Shown piece by piece: positions 1 through 10,021 of a stretch of DNA of 64,000 bases. The DNA is from Nocardia stercoris. GTDB taxonomy: Bacteria > Actinomycetota > Actinomycetes > Mycobacteriales > Mycobacteriaceae. Both the position numbers and the translations under genes were made by a program. Under the pieces are notes generated by a model. It was not told where the DNA came from. It was given only the letters and a program-made list of their open reading frames with translations, and did no database searches. Each line of letters starts with the position of its first letter. The first letter of the stretch is position 1. Where the stretch lies: NCBI RefSeq assembly GCF_003696265.1, contig NZ_RFFH01000005.1, positions 186,001 through 250,000 of the forward strand. Reading direction: 5' to 3'.

Positions 1-264
1 ACCCTCAAGGAGGTCCGCATCGTGGACCTGCAGGAGGGGACGTTCTACGCCGATCTGGTGTTCGAGAACGACCTGCGGATCTCGGCCCGGCCGTCGGATT
101 CGGTGGCCATCGCGCTGCGGGTGGGCTGCCCGATCTATGCCGAGGAGCCGGTGCTCGAGGAGGCCGGGCTGGTGATGCCGGACGAGCGCGAGGACGAGGT
201 GGAGAAGTTCAAGGAGTTCCTCGAGTCGGTGTCGCCGGACGACTTCAAGGCCACCGACAGCTAG
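1..264 (+). CDS. Bifunctional nuclease domain (DUF151/BFN) protein, C-terminal part
   Basis: Only the last 87 residues are inside the window; the start lies before base 1. The segment has the DUF151 signature of alternating beta strands around DLVFENDLRISARPSD and SVAIALRVGCPIYAE, ending in an acidic helix. Family members have been described as nucleases with RNase/DNase activity, but no activity can be inferred from this fragment alone. It lies just upstream of a MerR gene and gcvP, the position held by Rv1829 in M. tuberculosis (from memory), which supports the call. A strong hairpin follows 14 bases after the TAG stop, so this is probably the last gene of its transcript. Confidence 0.85.
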   Translation, partial: TLKEVRIVDLQEGTFYADLVFENDLRISARPSDSVAIALRVGCPIYAEEPVLEEAGLVMPDEREDEVEKFKEFLESVSPDDFKATDS

Positions 265-278
265 CTCGGGGTAGCTAC

Positions 279-310
279 CCGCTGCCTGGGCTCGCCGGCC
301 CGGGCAGCGG
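279..310 (+). terminator. Hairpin after the DUF151 gene
   Basis: Arms CCGCTGCCTGGG and CCCGGGCAGCGG pair over 12 positions with one G-T type mismatch and an 8-base loop. It is followed by TCGTTTCGGT, only a short T-rich stretch, which is common for actinobacterial terminators. Confidence 0.7.
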
Positions 311-777
311 TCGTTTCGGTGCGGCTCGGGCCCTCTCGGCGGTCGGGTGGGTGCCGCGGATTTCCGGCTGGGGAGTAGCTGGGGGCAGCCGCGCGCCCGC
401 TTCGTAAAACCGGACATATCAGGCCCATTGCCATGGGTCCGACTGTTCCGATTTTACTCGGGGTTTGAATTTGTTTACCCGCCAATGGGTTTCACCACTC
501 TGGTACTAACGTGCCGGAAAATGATGTAATGCATTGGGGCACAAGTGAATTGGCTCGGCGATCACCACTCTAGGTTGTTGCTGCAACCCCCGGGCTAGCG
601 GTCTTCTGTGGCTTGAAAATAGCCCCCGACCTGCGGCGTCATCAACCCTCGACCAAAGGTTGAGAAACACGCCGCGCGGGAAGTTTGAACGGCGGATCCG
701 AGCACCGGACAATCGGGAGAGTAATCTCAGTAGGTATTCGGGCCGCTGGTCAGCGGCGATCCAGTAGGGAGTGGGCA
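311..777. other. 467-bp non-coding region upstream of the MerR gene
   Basis: No convincing gene is present. The stretch is distinctly more AT-rich than its surroundings between about 400 and 560. It holds two dyads built from the same half-site: GGTTG-N6-CAACC at 573-588 and CTCGACC-AAA-GGTTGAG (one mismatch) at 648-664. They are candidate binding sites for the MerR product or another regulator; this is inference only. Confidence 0.5.
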
Positions 778-1365
778 GTGGGAGATCACACGGAGCAGGG
801 GGCGCGCCCCGCCGCAGCTGTGCAGCCCGGGCTCTTCCCCGACGACACCGCGCCCGACGAGATGGTGGGCTACCGGGTCCCGAGCGCGTGTCAGGTGGCC
901 GGTATCACCTACCGCCAGCTCGACTACTGGGCCCGCACCGGCCTGGTCGTCCCGTCGATCCGGACGGCGTCGGGTTCGGGGAGTCAGCGGCTCTACTCGT
1001 TCAAGGACATCCTGGTCCTCAAGATCGTCAAGCGCCTGCTCGACGCCGGGATCTCGCTGCAGAACATCCGCATCGCGGTCGATCACCTGCGCAGCCGCGG
1101 CGTCGAGGACCTGGCCGGCATCACCCTGTTCTCCGACGGCGTCACCGTCTACGAGTGCACCTCCGCCGAAGAGGTCGTCGACCTGCTACAGGGCGGTCAG
1201 GGCGTCTTCGGGATCGCGGTCAGCGGCGCGATGCGCGAACTGACCGGCGCGATCGCCGCCTTCCCGGCCGAGCGGGCCGAATCCCAGCCCGGCGCGGCGG
1301 GCGACCGTCCCGAAGACGAGCTGGCGTTCCGGCGCAAGGTCCGGATGGACCGCCGCACCGGCTAG
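778..1365 (+). CDS. MerR-family transcriptional regulator
   Basis: 195-residue DNA-binding protein. The winged helix-turn-helix of MerR proteins starts near residue 32 (GYRVPSACQVAGITYRQLDY) and continues through the wing (SGSGSQRLYSFKDI) and the dimerisation helix (VKRLLDAGISLQNIRIAV). The C-terminal part (residues 100-195) is not a recognisable metal-binding domain and has no cysteine cluster, so the effector is unknown. The GTG at 778 is chosen because AGGGAG lies 6 bases upstream; an in-frame ATG at 685 would add residues without family character. Position next to gcvP and the DUF151 gene matches Rv1830 of M. tuberculosis, a MerR-type regulator of similar length. Probably a single-gene transcript ending at the hairpin at 1417-1436. 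Confidence 0.9.
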   Translation: MGDHTEQGARPAAAVQPGLFPDDTAPDEMVGYRVPSACQVAGITYRQLDYWARTGLVVPSIRTASGSGSQRLYSFKDILVLKIVKRLLDAGISLQNIRIAVDHLRSRGVEDLAGITLFSDGVTVYECTSAEEVVDLLQGGQGVFGIAVSGAMRELTGAIAAFPAERAESQPGAAGDRPEDELAFRRKVRMDRRTG

Positions 1366-1416
1366 CGGCGCGGATCACATCCGGTTCGGACGGGCCGGAA
1401 TCGAGACCGGAACCAC

Positions 1417-1436
1417 ACCCCGGCGCGGGCCGGGGT
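1417..1436 (+). terminator. Stem-loop after the MerR gene
   Basis: Perfect 8-bp arms ACCCCGGC and GCCGGGGT around a 4-base loop, 51 bases after the MerR stop and before the riboswitch. No T-tract; a possible terminator that isolates MerR transcription from gcvP. Confidence 0.5.
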
Positions 1437-1486
1437 GGATAGACCGGCCCGGCGCATGGCTTAGACTGAAAATGCGTCGCCACCGT

Positions 1487-1682
1487 GCGGGAGAGTTCCG
1501 GATTCGTTCCGGGCGCCGAAGGAGCAGCACCTCCCCGTCAATCTCTCAGGCATCAGGGACCGTGCGGATGTTCGGCGCCTCTGGAAAGTGGTGGGCCGAG
1601 ATCGTGCGGGCCACCCGCCCATGGGGAAAGGGAGCGTCGCGTGCGCCCCGAATCTCTCAGGCTCCACGACAGAGGGGGAGGG
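1487..1682 (+). promoter_or_regulatory. Tandem glycine riboswitch
   Basis: The leader of gcvP carries two successive glycine-aptamer cores. The first has the hallmark blocks GGGAGAG, GCGCCGAAGGAGCA and AATCTCTCAGGCA followed by GGACCGTG and CTCTGGAAAG. The second has CACCCGCCCATGGGGAAA, a second AATCTCTCAGGC and CGACAGAGGGGGAG. The repeat of the CTCTCAGG core about 110 bases apart is the sign of the cooperative tandem arrangement. In known cases glycine binding turns on glycine-cleavage genes, which fits gcvP 63 bases downstream. A TAGACT -10-like hexamer at 1462-1467 could start the transcript. Whether control acts on transcription or translation cannot be read from the sequence. Confidence 0.93.
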
Positions 1683-1744
1683 CCCGACTCAGCCGACCCG
1701 TCCTCCCGTAGCGACGGCCGGCCCGCCCCACCTCTGGAGCCGTC

Positions 1745-4567
<2,823 letters not shown>

Positions 4568-4580
4568 GCGTCGGGTGAGC

Positions 4581-4610
4581 ACACCGGCCGGCGGATGAGC
4601 CGGCCGGTGT
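4581..4610. terminator. Bidirectional terminator between gcvP and the small secreted protein gene
   Basis: Perfect 12-bp arms ACACCGGCCGGC and GCCGGCCGGTGT with loop GGATGA. It lies 13 bases after the gcvP stop and 20 bases beyond the stop of the convergent gene, so it can serve both. Confidence 0.8.
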
Positions 4611-4630
4611 CCTGCGGAGTCACGCGCGGT

Positions 4631-5032
4631 TCAGCCCGAGAGGCTGCCGAAGAGCCCCTGCAGCCAGGACGACGAACTCCCTTGGTTGTAGTTGTTGTTG
4701 TAGCCATTGTTGTAATTGTTGTTGTAACCGTTGTAGCCGTTGTTGTTGTAACCGTTGTTGTAGTTGTTGTAGTCGCGCTGCCACTGCCAGCGGCCCTGTT
4801 GGCTGTCGCAGTCGTTCCACTGCGTACGGCCGCGGTCCTGTTGCCAGTTGAAGTTGCCCGTGTGATCGCAATCCTGTTGCCACGATTGATCTTGCGCGAC
4901 CGACGGCGGTGCGGGTGCGGCGATGGCGGGTGCGGCGAGCATGCCCAGCGGCAGCGCGGCCGCGGCCGCACTCACCACGATCCGGGCCGGCAAGCGACGG
5001 GGTCCTGCCGTGGTGCGAGGTGTATTCGACAT
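4631..5032 (-). CDS. Small secreted protein with Asn/Tyr-rich repeat tail (paralog A)
   Basis: 133 residues, no recognised family. Residues 1-40 form a Sec signal peptide (LPARIVVSAAAAALPLGMLA then PAIAAPAP, likely cleavage after an AxA site). The mature N-terminal half has two cysteines in blocks SWQQDCDHTGNFNW and TQWNDCD that could form one disulfide. The C-terminal half is a low-complexity run of YNNGYNNN-type repeats, ending SSSSWLQGLFGSLSG. ATG 5032 matches the start of the paralog at 5812. Signal peptide and two-cysteine region are closely similar to that paralog, while the tails are unrelated. Exported, possibly surface-bound or self-associating because of the N/Y repeats; function unknown. 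Confidence 0.8.
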   Translation of the reverse strand: MSNTPRTTAGPRRLPARIVVSAAAAALPLGMLAAPAIAAPAPPSVAQDQSWQQDCDHTGNFNWQQDRGRTQWNDCDSQQGRWQWQRDYNNYNNGYNNNGYNGYNNNYNNGYNNNYNQGSSSSWLQGLFGSLSG

Positions 5033-5228
5033 GGCGGTCTCTCGATTCTCCGGCCAGGAAACGAGCGGATCCCGCGTGGTCGAGCGCCTGCGCGCGTCGA
5101 CAACTGTCGCCCTGTCCGCCCCGACACGAACCAGCACACGCCGTATACATCCCAGACGTTTCGTGACCGGCTCAGCGTGCCGGGGCGCCGACGCGGTGCC
5201 TCGGCAGACCGATATTCGGTCCGAGCTC

Positions 5229-5257
5229 ATCCTATGCTCGAAAAAAGACACCGAGCA
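5229..5257 (-). promoter_or_regulatory. Promoter of secreted paralog A
   Basis: On the - strand TGCTCG, 17 bases, TAGGAT. The same layout (TGCTCG, 17 bases, TAAGAT) is at the matching place upstream of paralog B, which supports it as functional. It implies a 5' leader of roughly 190 bases. Confidence 0.5.
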
Positions 5258-5298
5258 GGGGTGGTTACCGGTGAATCTCCTGTGAGTCCGGGCGGGTG

Positions 5299-5353
5299 TC
5301 AGCGCAGGGTGAGGGCCTGCGCGACGGCGGTGGCGAACGCGGGATCGAATTCC
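5299..5353 (-). pseudogene. 3'-end fragment of the VWA-domain gene
   Basis: On the - strand this encodes DPAFATAVAQALTLR followed by TGA, nearly the same as the last residues DPAFGTAVAQALTER of the intact VWA protein at 6077-7747. Upstream of DPAF the similarity stops. It is the scar left when the secreted-protein unit was duplicated. Confidence 0.75.
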
Positions 5354-5458
5354 TTTGCGGCAATATCGAACTCCCACATATGGCGCCGGCGGACGGCGAA
5401 CGTCTCTCGGGTCACCCGCTGTACCGTAGCGCGCGGCCCGGTCGCGCACACCTTCCCG

Positions 5459-5812
5459 TCAGTCGCTGCCGAAGCTGCCGGACCACCAGTTCCCGGGGAT
5501 CCACGACCACCACGGACCGTTCGGGATGATGTCGAACCAGCCGTGTTTCCACCCGCCGGGCCCGTGGCCGTGGCCATGGCCGTGGCCGTCTACGTCGCAG
5601 TCGCTCCACTGGATCGGCCCGCTGTCCGGGTGCGGGCCGATAGTGCCCGTCTGAACGCAGTCGCCCAGCCACGGTTGGTCCTGGGCGACCACGGGCGCGG
5701 CAAGTGTCGGTGCTGCGGCCATACCCAGCGGCAGCGCGGCCGCCGTTGCGGCCACCATGATGCGTGCAGGCAGGTGCCGGGCTCCTGCCTTGGGGGAGGA
5801 GGTCGTAGACAT
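5459..5812 (-). CDS. Small secreted protein with His/Gly/Trp-rich tail (paralog B)
   Basis: 117 residues, unrecognised family, paralog of the protein at 4631-5032. Signal peptide LPARIMVAATAAALPLGMA then APTLAAPV; mature part begins with the shared block VAQDQPWLGDCVQTGTIG and has the second conserved cysteine in IQWSDCD. The C-terminal half differs completely from paralog A: GHGHGHGHGPGGW followed by a tryptophan-rich end (GPWWSWIPGNWWSGSF). The HG repeat could bind metal, but this is only suggested by composition. ATG 5812 is chosen by alignment with paralog A and the signal peptide. It directly follows the VWA gene on the same strand and has its own promoter-like block at 6011-6039. Confidence 0.78.
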   Translation of the reverse strand: MSTTSSPKAGARHLPARIMVAATAAALPLGMAAAPTLAAPVVAQDQPWLGDCVQTGTIGPHPDSGPIQWSDCDVDGHGHGHGHGPGGWKHGWFDIIPNGPWWSWIPGNWWSGSFGSD

Positions 5813-6131
5813 GGTCGGTCTCTCGATTCTCCGGCCATGAATCATTCGGATCCCGCACTGTCGAACGTGTGCGCTGTCGATTCCGGTCGTCCTGTTCGCC
5901 GCGGCACGGAACCGGCACGCGTCGTGTAGTCTCCGACGCTTCGTGACCGGCTCAGGTGCCCGGGGTTCGCGGATGCGGCACCACGGCAGGCCGATGCTCG
6001 GTCCGACCCCATCTTAGGCCCGAAATAGGACATCGAGCAGGCTAGTGACGGGTGAATCTGTGGTGCCGCGGCGGCGTCAGCGCTCGGTGAGGGCCTGCGC
6101 CACGGCGGTGCCGAACGCGGGATCGTCGGTG
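5813..6131 (-). repeat. Duplicated upstream segment, copy B
   Basis: Counterpart of 5033-5353. Here the segment runs into the intact 3' end of the VWA gene, so this is presumably the ancestral arrangement. Confidence 0.75.
6011..6039 (-). promoter_or_regulatory. Promoter of secreted paralog B
   Basis: TGCTCG, 17 bases, TAAGAT on the - strand, at the same distance from the start codon as in paralog A. Leader length would again be near 190 bases. Confidence 0.5.
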
Positions 6132-7747
6132 CCCGGCACCCGGGTGTAGGTGCCGCCGGTGTTCTTGGCCAGCGTCTGCATGGTGGCGGTGTCCTGGGCG
6201 CCGATGGCGATGATGTCGATCCGGACCGGTTTGCCGGGCGCCGCGGCCGCGGCGATCTTGTCCAGCAGTTGCTGTCCGGTGATGTCCGAGTCGTCGTTCG
6301 GGCCCGAAGTGATCAAGAGGACGGAATTCGTGCGGCCGGAGGCGTATCCGGTGACCGCCGAGTTGTAGGCCGCCGCGAGGCTGGGATAGCTGTGGTCGCT
6401 GTGCGCGCCGGTGGTGGTGATCGAGCGGAGCGCACCGGCCACCGTCGCCCGCTGGACGGTACTGAGATCGGCTGTGGCGGCGAGGGTTTGGTAGGGATAC
6501 TGCTTGATCGGGTCGTGTCCGTAGACCCAGATGCCCAGGCCCGAATCGGGAGTCAGGGTGTCCATGGTGGATTCGATCGCGCCGGCCGTGGCCGCCAGGC
6601 GGGTGGCGGTGCCGTCCGTGGTCGCCATCGCGGCCGAGGTGTCGATCAGGATCGTGGCCCGCACACCCAGACTCGGTTTCGCGAGTATCGAATTCACTTG
6701 GTCCAGAGCCGCTTTCGTGGGAACGGCGGCCGGGTCCGGTGTGGCGGCGCCGAATCCGGTGCCGGTGAACAGTAATTGCTGCTGCGGGGTGCGCAGGAAG
6801 TCGGCGAACTGGCCCGCGAGCAGATTCTGGGTGTTGTCGGCCCAGCGGCCCGTCATCAGCGCCGCCGGGTAGTCGGCGACCGGCGCCGAACCCGCCGGAA
6901 CGTAGGCGGCCAGACCGCCGTGGGCCGTGATCTGCTGGGCGGTGGCGACTGCGGCGTGGACCGGGGAGTGGGCGACATCGGGGCCACCGGCGGCGGTGAG
7001 CGCGGCGCCGGTATCGGCGGCCTGCGGTGCGCCGCCCGCCAGCCGGGAGATCGCGCCGACCACCGCGGCCGACCGGGCGGCGTCGTCGGTGAGCGGGTCG
7101 GTCGCCGCGGTCGCCGCGCCCACCGCCGCGGCGGCCGCGGTGGAGCTGTCGCCCGGCGGCAGCGTGAGCCGCAGTCCGCCCCAGCCGGGGAGGCCGAGCG
7201 CGTCCAGCGAACCCTGCTGCAGCGCGGGCAGATCACCCCACCCGGTGTTCGCGGTGGTCAGCGCCTGCCGTAGCGGCGCGGGCACCGCCAGCGCGATCGG
7301 GCTCGTCGCGACCGGCACCGGCGTGCCGTTGATCAGCCCCGGCACCCGGACCGCGGTGATCGACCGGGTCGAATCCGGTATCCACAGTGCGGGTTCGGGG
7401 CCGAGTTGCGCATCCCAGTCCGGCGCGGTGAATCCCGCGACCATGGCGGCGGAGGGCCGCGCCGTCACCGTCACGGTGGCGCAGCGATCGCGAGCGACGG
7501 GTTTGCTCGCGTTGTATCGCTGCGCCGCCTCCTGCACCGGGGCCGCGATCGCGGGATCGACCGTGACCGACACCGTGATCGGCCCGTCGGCGCAGTCGGG
7601 TGTGGCCGTCGGGTTGCCGGGCCGGTGGTACAGCAACCACCAGGCGCCGGCACCCGCGGACACCACCAGCACAGCAGTCACCGAAACGACCAATCCTCTG
7701 CTGACGCCGCGGGTTCCCGCTGCCCTCCGATGTGTGCCCACGCTCAC
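6077..7747 (-). CDS. Membrane-anchored solute-binding/VWA-domain protein
   Basis: 556 residues. One N-terminal membrane helix (residues 17-40) anchors an extracytoplasmic protein. Residues about 55-340 resemble a type 2 extracellular solute-binding domain (VTVDPAIAAPVQEAAQRYN, LWIPDSTRSI). Residues about 360-556 are a von Willebrand factor A domain with strand ATILIDTSAAM. The metal-site motif DxSxS is altered: D369-T-S371-A-A373, so the second serine is alanine and metal binding may be weak. Such fusions are common in Actinobacteria with unknown ligand. The GTG start at 7747 has no good ribosome site; a later start inside the first 20 residues is possible. Its 3' end has been copied downstream (5299-5353). 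Confidence 0.85.
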   Translation of the reverse strand: MSVGTHRRAAGTRGVSRGLVVSVTAVLVVSAGAGAWWLLYHRPGNPTATPDCADGPITVSVTVDPAIAAPVQEAAQRYNASKPVARDRCATVTVTARPSAAMVAGFTAPDWDAQLGPEPALWIPDSTRSITAVRVPGLINGTPVPVATSPIALAVPAPLRQALTTANTGWGDLPALQQGSLDALGLPGWGGLRLTLPPGDSSTAAAAAVGAATAATDPLTDDAARSAAVVGAISRLAGGAPQAADTGAALTAAGGPDVAHSPVHAAVATAQQITAHGGLAAYVPAGSAPVADYPAALMTGRWADNTQNLLAGQFADFLRTPQQQLLFTGTGFGAATPDPAAVPTKAALDQVNSILAKPSLGVRATILIDTSAAMATTDGTATRLAATAGAIESTMDTLTPDSGLGIWVYGHDPIKQYPYQTLAATADLSTVQRATVAGALRSITTTGAHSDHSYPSLAAAYNSAVTGYASGRTNSVLLITSGPNDDSDITGQQLLDKIAAAAAPGKPVRIDIIAIGAQDTATMQTLAKNTGGTYTRVPGTDDPAFGTAVAQALTER

Positions 7748-7802
7748 AGTGTAGGTTCACGCGGAGTTTGCCGCAGTCGGAGCGGATTGCTGTTACCGCC
7801 GG

Positions 7803-8066
7803 TCAGGGGCGCACGACCTTGCCGCGATCGTATTCGCGGCCGCCCCACACACCGGACTGGCCGGTGCTCGCGGCGAACCGCCCGCACTGCTCGGCGATCG
7901 GGCAGCCGGCGCAGACGCGGCGCGCGTAGTCGAAGTCCTGCGAGGGCCACGGGAACCAGGCCTCGTGGTTCGGGTCGCCCTTGCAGGCGGCCTGCGCCCA
8001 GGCGGACTGCGAGTCCGAAACCGGGAGCAGATCCACCAGAGTGAAGTCCTGCACTGCTGTCGTCAT
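7803..8066 (-). CDS. WhiB-family iron-sulfur transcriptional regulator
   Basis: 87 residues, the usual size. The four cysteines that hold the 4Fe-4S cluster are C28, C52, C55 and C61 (C-x23-C-x2-C-x5-C), and the turn GVWGG at residues 72-76 precedes a short basic end REYDRGKVVRP that would contact DNA or the sigma factor. WhiB proteins act with the primary sigma factor and can sense NO or O2 through the cluster. ATG 8066 has a perfect AAGGAGG 8 bases upstream, so translation is likely strong. Which WhiB subgroup it belongs to is not clear; the basic tail is short compared with WhiB3. It stands between the VWA gene and an HNH nuclease gene. Confidence 0.95.
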   Translation of the reverse strand: MTTAVQDFTLVDLLPVSDSQSAWAQAACKGDPNHEAWFPWPSQDFDYARRVCAGCPIAEQCGRFAASTGQSGVWGGREYDRGKVVRP

Positions 8067-8143
8067 GTCGGATTCCTCCTTCCCGGGTCCTGTTCGCCGG
8101 GTTCGAATGCGGAAAAGGGTTGTGGGTCACGCGGTATTCGATG

Positions 8144-8208
8144 CGCCTGAGTGCTGGGCCTGCGTGGTCACGCTTCGCTACCGCCTCCGGCCCTGACGCA
8201 CTCAGGCG
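8144..8208 (-). terminator. Long hairpin at the 3' end of the HNH gene
   Basis: Perfect outer arms CGCCTGAGTGC (8144-8154) and GCACTCAGGCG (8198-8208), with an inner pair GGGCC/GGCCC. The right arm overlaps the HNH stop codon. It probably ends HNH transcription before the WhiB promoter. Confidence 0.5.
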
Positions 8209-8756
8209 GTTGCGGCCAGGTCCTTCCAGACCTGTCGTTGCCGCTTGGCCATCTCGTCGGGGGCCTTGGGCTCCCAGAGCAGCCGCATACCGGCCTCTTC
8301 GGGAGTCCGATCCGCCTTGCGGGTATTGCACGGAGCGCAGGCCGCGATCAGATTGCTCCAGGTATTGGGCCCGCCGCGGCTGCGGGGACGGATGTGGTCG
8401 ACGGTGCGTGCCCAGTCGGCGCAGTAGCCGCAGCGGTGCGCGTCACGGCGCAGCACCCCGGCGAGGGTGGCGCGACTGTCGTCGTGAACCGCCACCCGGT
8501 GGTCCAGGTACACGTAGCGCAGCAGCCGAATGGTTTGCGGCAGTGCGATTTCGGTGTGCTGGGACCGGATCGGGAAGTAGGGCTCGTGGTCGGCGACGGA
8601 CTCCGCCACACCGGAGGTGAGCAGCACCACCGCCCGGTCCGCGTCGATGTCGGTCAAAGCCTCGTAGGAGGCGTTTAGCACCAGCACGGGGCGCGATATC
8701 CAGTTGTCGGGCGTGAGTGCCTTGTCGGCATGACGGAAACGCATGGGTATCACCAT
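8202..8756 (-). CDS. HNH endonuclease domain protein
   Basis: 184 residues. The N-terminal half (PVLVLNASYEALTDIDADRAV) is the typical lead-in of the actinobacterial HNH family; the nuclease is at residues 105-150 with zinc ligands in CGYCADW and CAPCN and the catalytic block TVDHIRPRSRGGPNTWSNL. The arrangement C-x2-C, DH, C-x2-C, N is complete, so it should be active; the DNA or RNA target is unknown. Two ATG codons, 8756 and 8744, are in frame; the second (MRFRHADKALT) is equally plausible since neither has a clear ribosome site. This family is widespread as a lone chromosomal gene and is not by itself a sign of an intron or phage. Confidence 0.9.
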   Translation of the reverse strand: MVIPMRFRHADKALTPDNWISRPVLVLNASYEALTDIDADRAVVLLTSGVAESVADHEPYFPIRSQHTEIALPQTIRLLRYVYLDHRVAVHDDSRATLAGVLRRDAHRCGYCADWARTVDHIRPRSRGGPNTWSNLIAACAPCNTRKADRTPEEAGMRLLWEPKAPDEMAKRQRQVWKDLAATA

Positions 8757-9114
8757 GTTTCGTGGAAGGGACGGAGAGCGGGGAAGAGGTTGTGGCTCAG
8801 GCCTGGACGGCCGGGGCCGCGGCCCGTCGGTGGAGGTGGCACTGTCGTGCCGAACTCGAATGTTCGAACCGAATGGTCATCACGTGCTGCCGCAGTGTGT
8901 TCGCGGGCATCGGCCACCTCCCCCTTCCCGATACTCGTCATATCGTCGCCGGGCACCGTGTGTGCGCCGGTCGAGCGATGGTTTCCATGGTGACGCAGCG
9001 ATCCCGCCGTGTCAGGTGATTATTTCCTCAACGCGCGAGATCCACGCCGTGTTCCCGGGCGCACTGTGACGCCCACCCCGCCGCCACCCAGCCCACGGGC
9101 CGATCTCCCCTGCC

Positions 9115-9168
9115 GAGCGCGCTCCGGTGTACAGATTCGGCCGAGTTCTCGTACATCAGAGCGCGCTC
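9115..9168. repeat. 54-bp palindromic intergenic element, copy 1
   Basis: Left arm GAGCGCGCTCCGGTGTAC and right arm GTACATCAGAGCGCGCTC pair over 18 positions with two mismatches. A second copy of the same length with the same arms is at 15755-15808, over 6 kb away; both are followed by GAC. The centre is not conserved. Resembles a REP/MITE-like dispersed hairpin. Confidence 0.75.
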
Positions 9169-9181
9169 GACGTTCCGGACG

Positions 9182-9208
9182 TGGGAGGGGAGGGGAGGGG
9201 GGAGGGGG
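9182..9208 (+). other. Potential G-quadruplex
   Basis: Five consecutive G-runs of three to six bases separated by single A residues, on the coding strand about 50 bases before the DUF4126 gene. Composition allows a stable four-layer quadruplex with one-base loops. Confidence 0.6.
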
Positions 9209-9258
9209 TCTGCGGTGATTCCGCCGGGGGTCGCTGGGGTCGCCTACGATCTGGGGCT

Positions 9259-9852
9259 GTGACCGCTCTTCCGCTGATTTTCACCGCTGGCTCGGCATGC
9301 GGTATCAACGCCTACGCGGTGGTGGCGCTGCTCGGGATTCTCGGGCGCGCGGGGGTGACCGATGTGGTGCCGGCCGGACTGCAGCGGACCGATGTGCTGG
9401 TCGCGGCGGTGGTGATGTTCCTGCTCGAGGCCGTGCTGGACAAGATCCCGTACCTGGACTCGTTCTGGGACGTCGTGCACACGGTGGTGCGGCCGGTGTG
9501 CGGCGCGCTGGTCGGTGCCGCGTTGGCCGGGCAGAGCACCTCGCTGTCGACCGCGGTCGCCGCGGCCGTCGGCGGTGGCAGCGCACTCGGCGCCCACGTG
9601 GTGAAGGCCGGGACCCGCATGGCGATCAATACCTCGCCGGAACCCTTCTCCAACATCGTGGTCAGCACCGCCGAGGACCTCGGCGTCGGCGGCGTCGTGG
9701 CACTGGCGGTCTTCCACCCCGTGCTCGCCGCGGTCATCGCCGGCGCACTGCTGGTGACCGGCCTGCTGGTCGTCTACCTGTGCGCCAGCCGCATCCGCCG
9801 CTACCTGCGCCGCCGCCGCGAACGCCGCGCGCTCCGGACCGCCGCCGGGTGA
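9259..9852 (+). CDS. DUF4126 family membrane protein
   Basis: 197 residues with four to five hydrophobic segments (about residues 2-25, 35-52, 80-112, 150-178) and a strongly basic C-terminal tail (RIRRYLRRRRERRALR). The start TALPLIFTAGSACGINAY and the block MAINTSPEPFSN are typical of DUF4126, a family of unknown function. GTG 9259 is chosen because the protein family begins there and because a TACGAT hexamer at 9245-9250 places the likely transcription start on or next to the codon, suggesting a leaderless mRNA; an upstream in-frame ATG (9127) would add a low-complexity leader made of the G-run and palindrome. Located in the cytoplasmic membrane. Confidence 0.85.
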   Translation: MTALPLIFTAGSACGINAYAVVALLGILGRAGVTDVVPAGLQRTDVLVAAVVMFLLEAVLDKIPYLDSFWDVVHTVVRPVCGALVGAALAGQSTSLSTAVAAAVGGGSALGAHVVKAGTRMAINTSPEPFSNIVVSTAEDLGVGGVVALAVFHPVLAAVIAGALLVTGLLVVYLCASRIRRYLRRRRERRALRTAAG

Positions 9853-10021
9853 GCTCCGCGAGCTGTCGGCTCCCGATCGAGACCGGGTGAGCTCAGCAGC
9901 CGACCGTGCCGCCGGAAATGCGTTGCCCGCGTATGGCCGTCGGTGGTCTCCTGGGTGCGAACCGCGATCGAGGGGGACAACCATCGGCACACACGACAGC
10001 CTGAAGCTGCACCGGCGGGGC

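Larger units (their letters stand above)
5033..5353 (-). repeat. Duplicated upstream segment, copy A (copy B at 5813-6131)
   Basis: The about 320 bp upstream of paralog A match those upstream of paralog B along their length. Shared blocks include CTCGATTCTCCGGCCA near the start codon, CGGATCCCGC, TTCGTGACCGGCTCAG and the promoter block. The match continues into coding sequence for the last residues of the VWA gene. The duplicated unit is therefore VWA 3' end, intergenic region and secreted-protein gene. Confidence 0.8.

Noticed and set aside
4677..4775. GTTGTTGTTG repeats suggestive of a microsatellite or CRISPR
   Set aside because: They are in-frame codons for the Asn/Tyr repeats of the secreted protein; irregular unit length and no spacers.
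8717..9069. Short + strand ORFs in the gap upstream of the DUF4126 gene
   Set aside because: Several frames are open at once with no ribosome sites or motifs; composition is that of GC-rich intergenic DNA.
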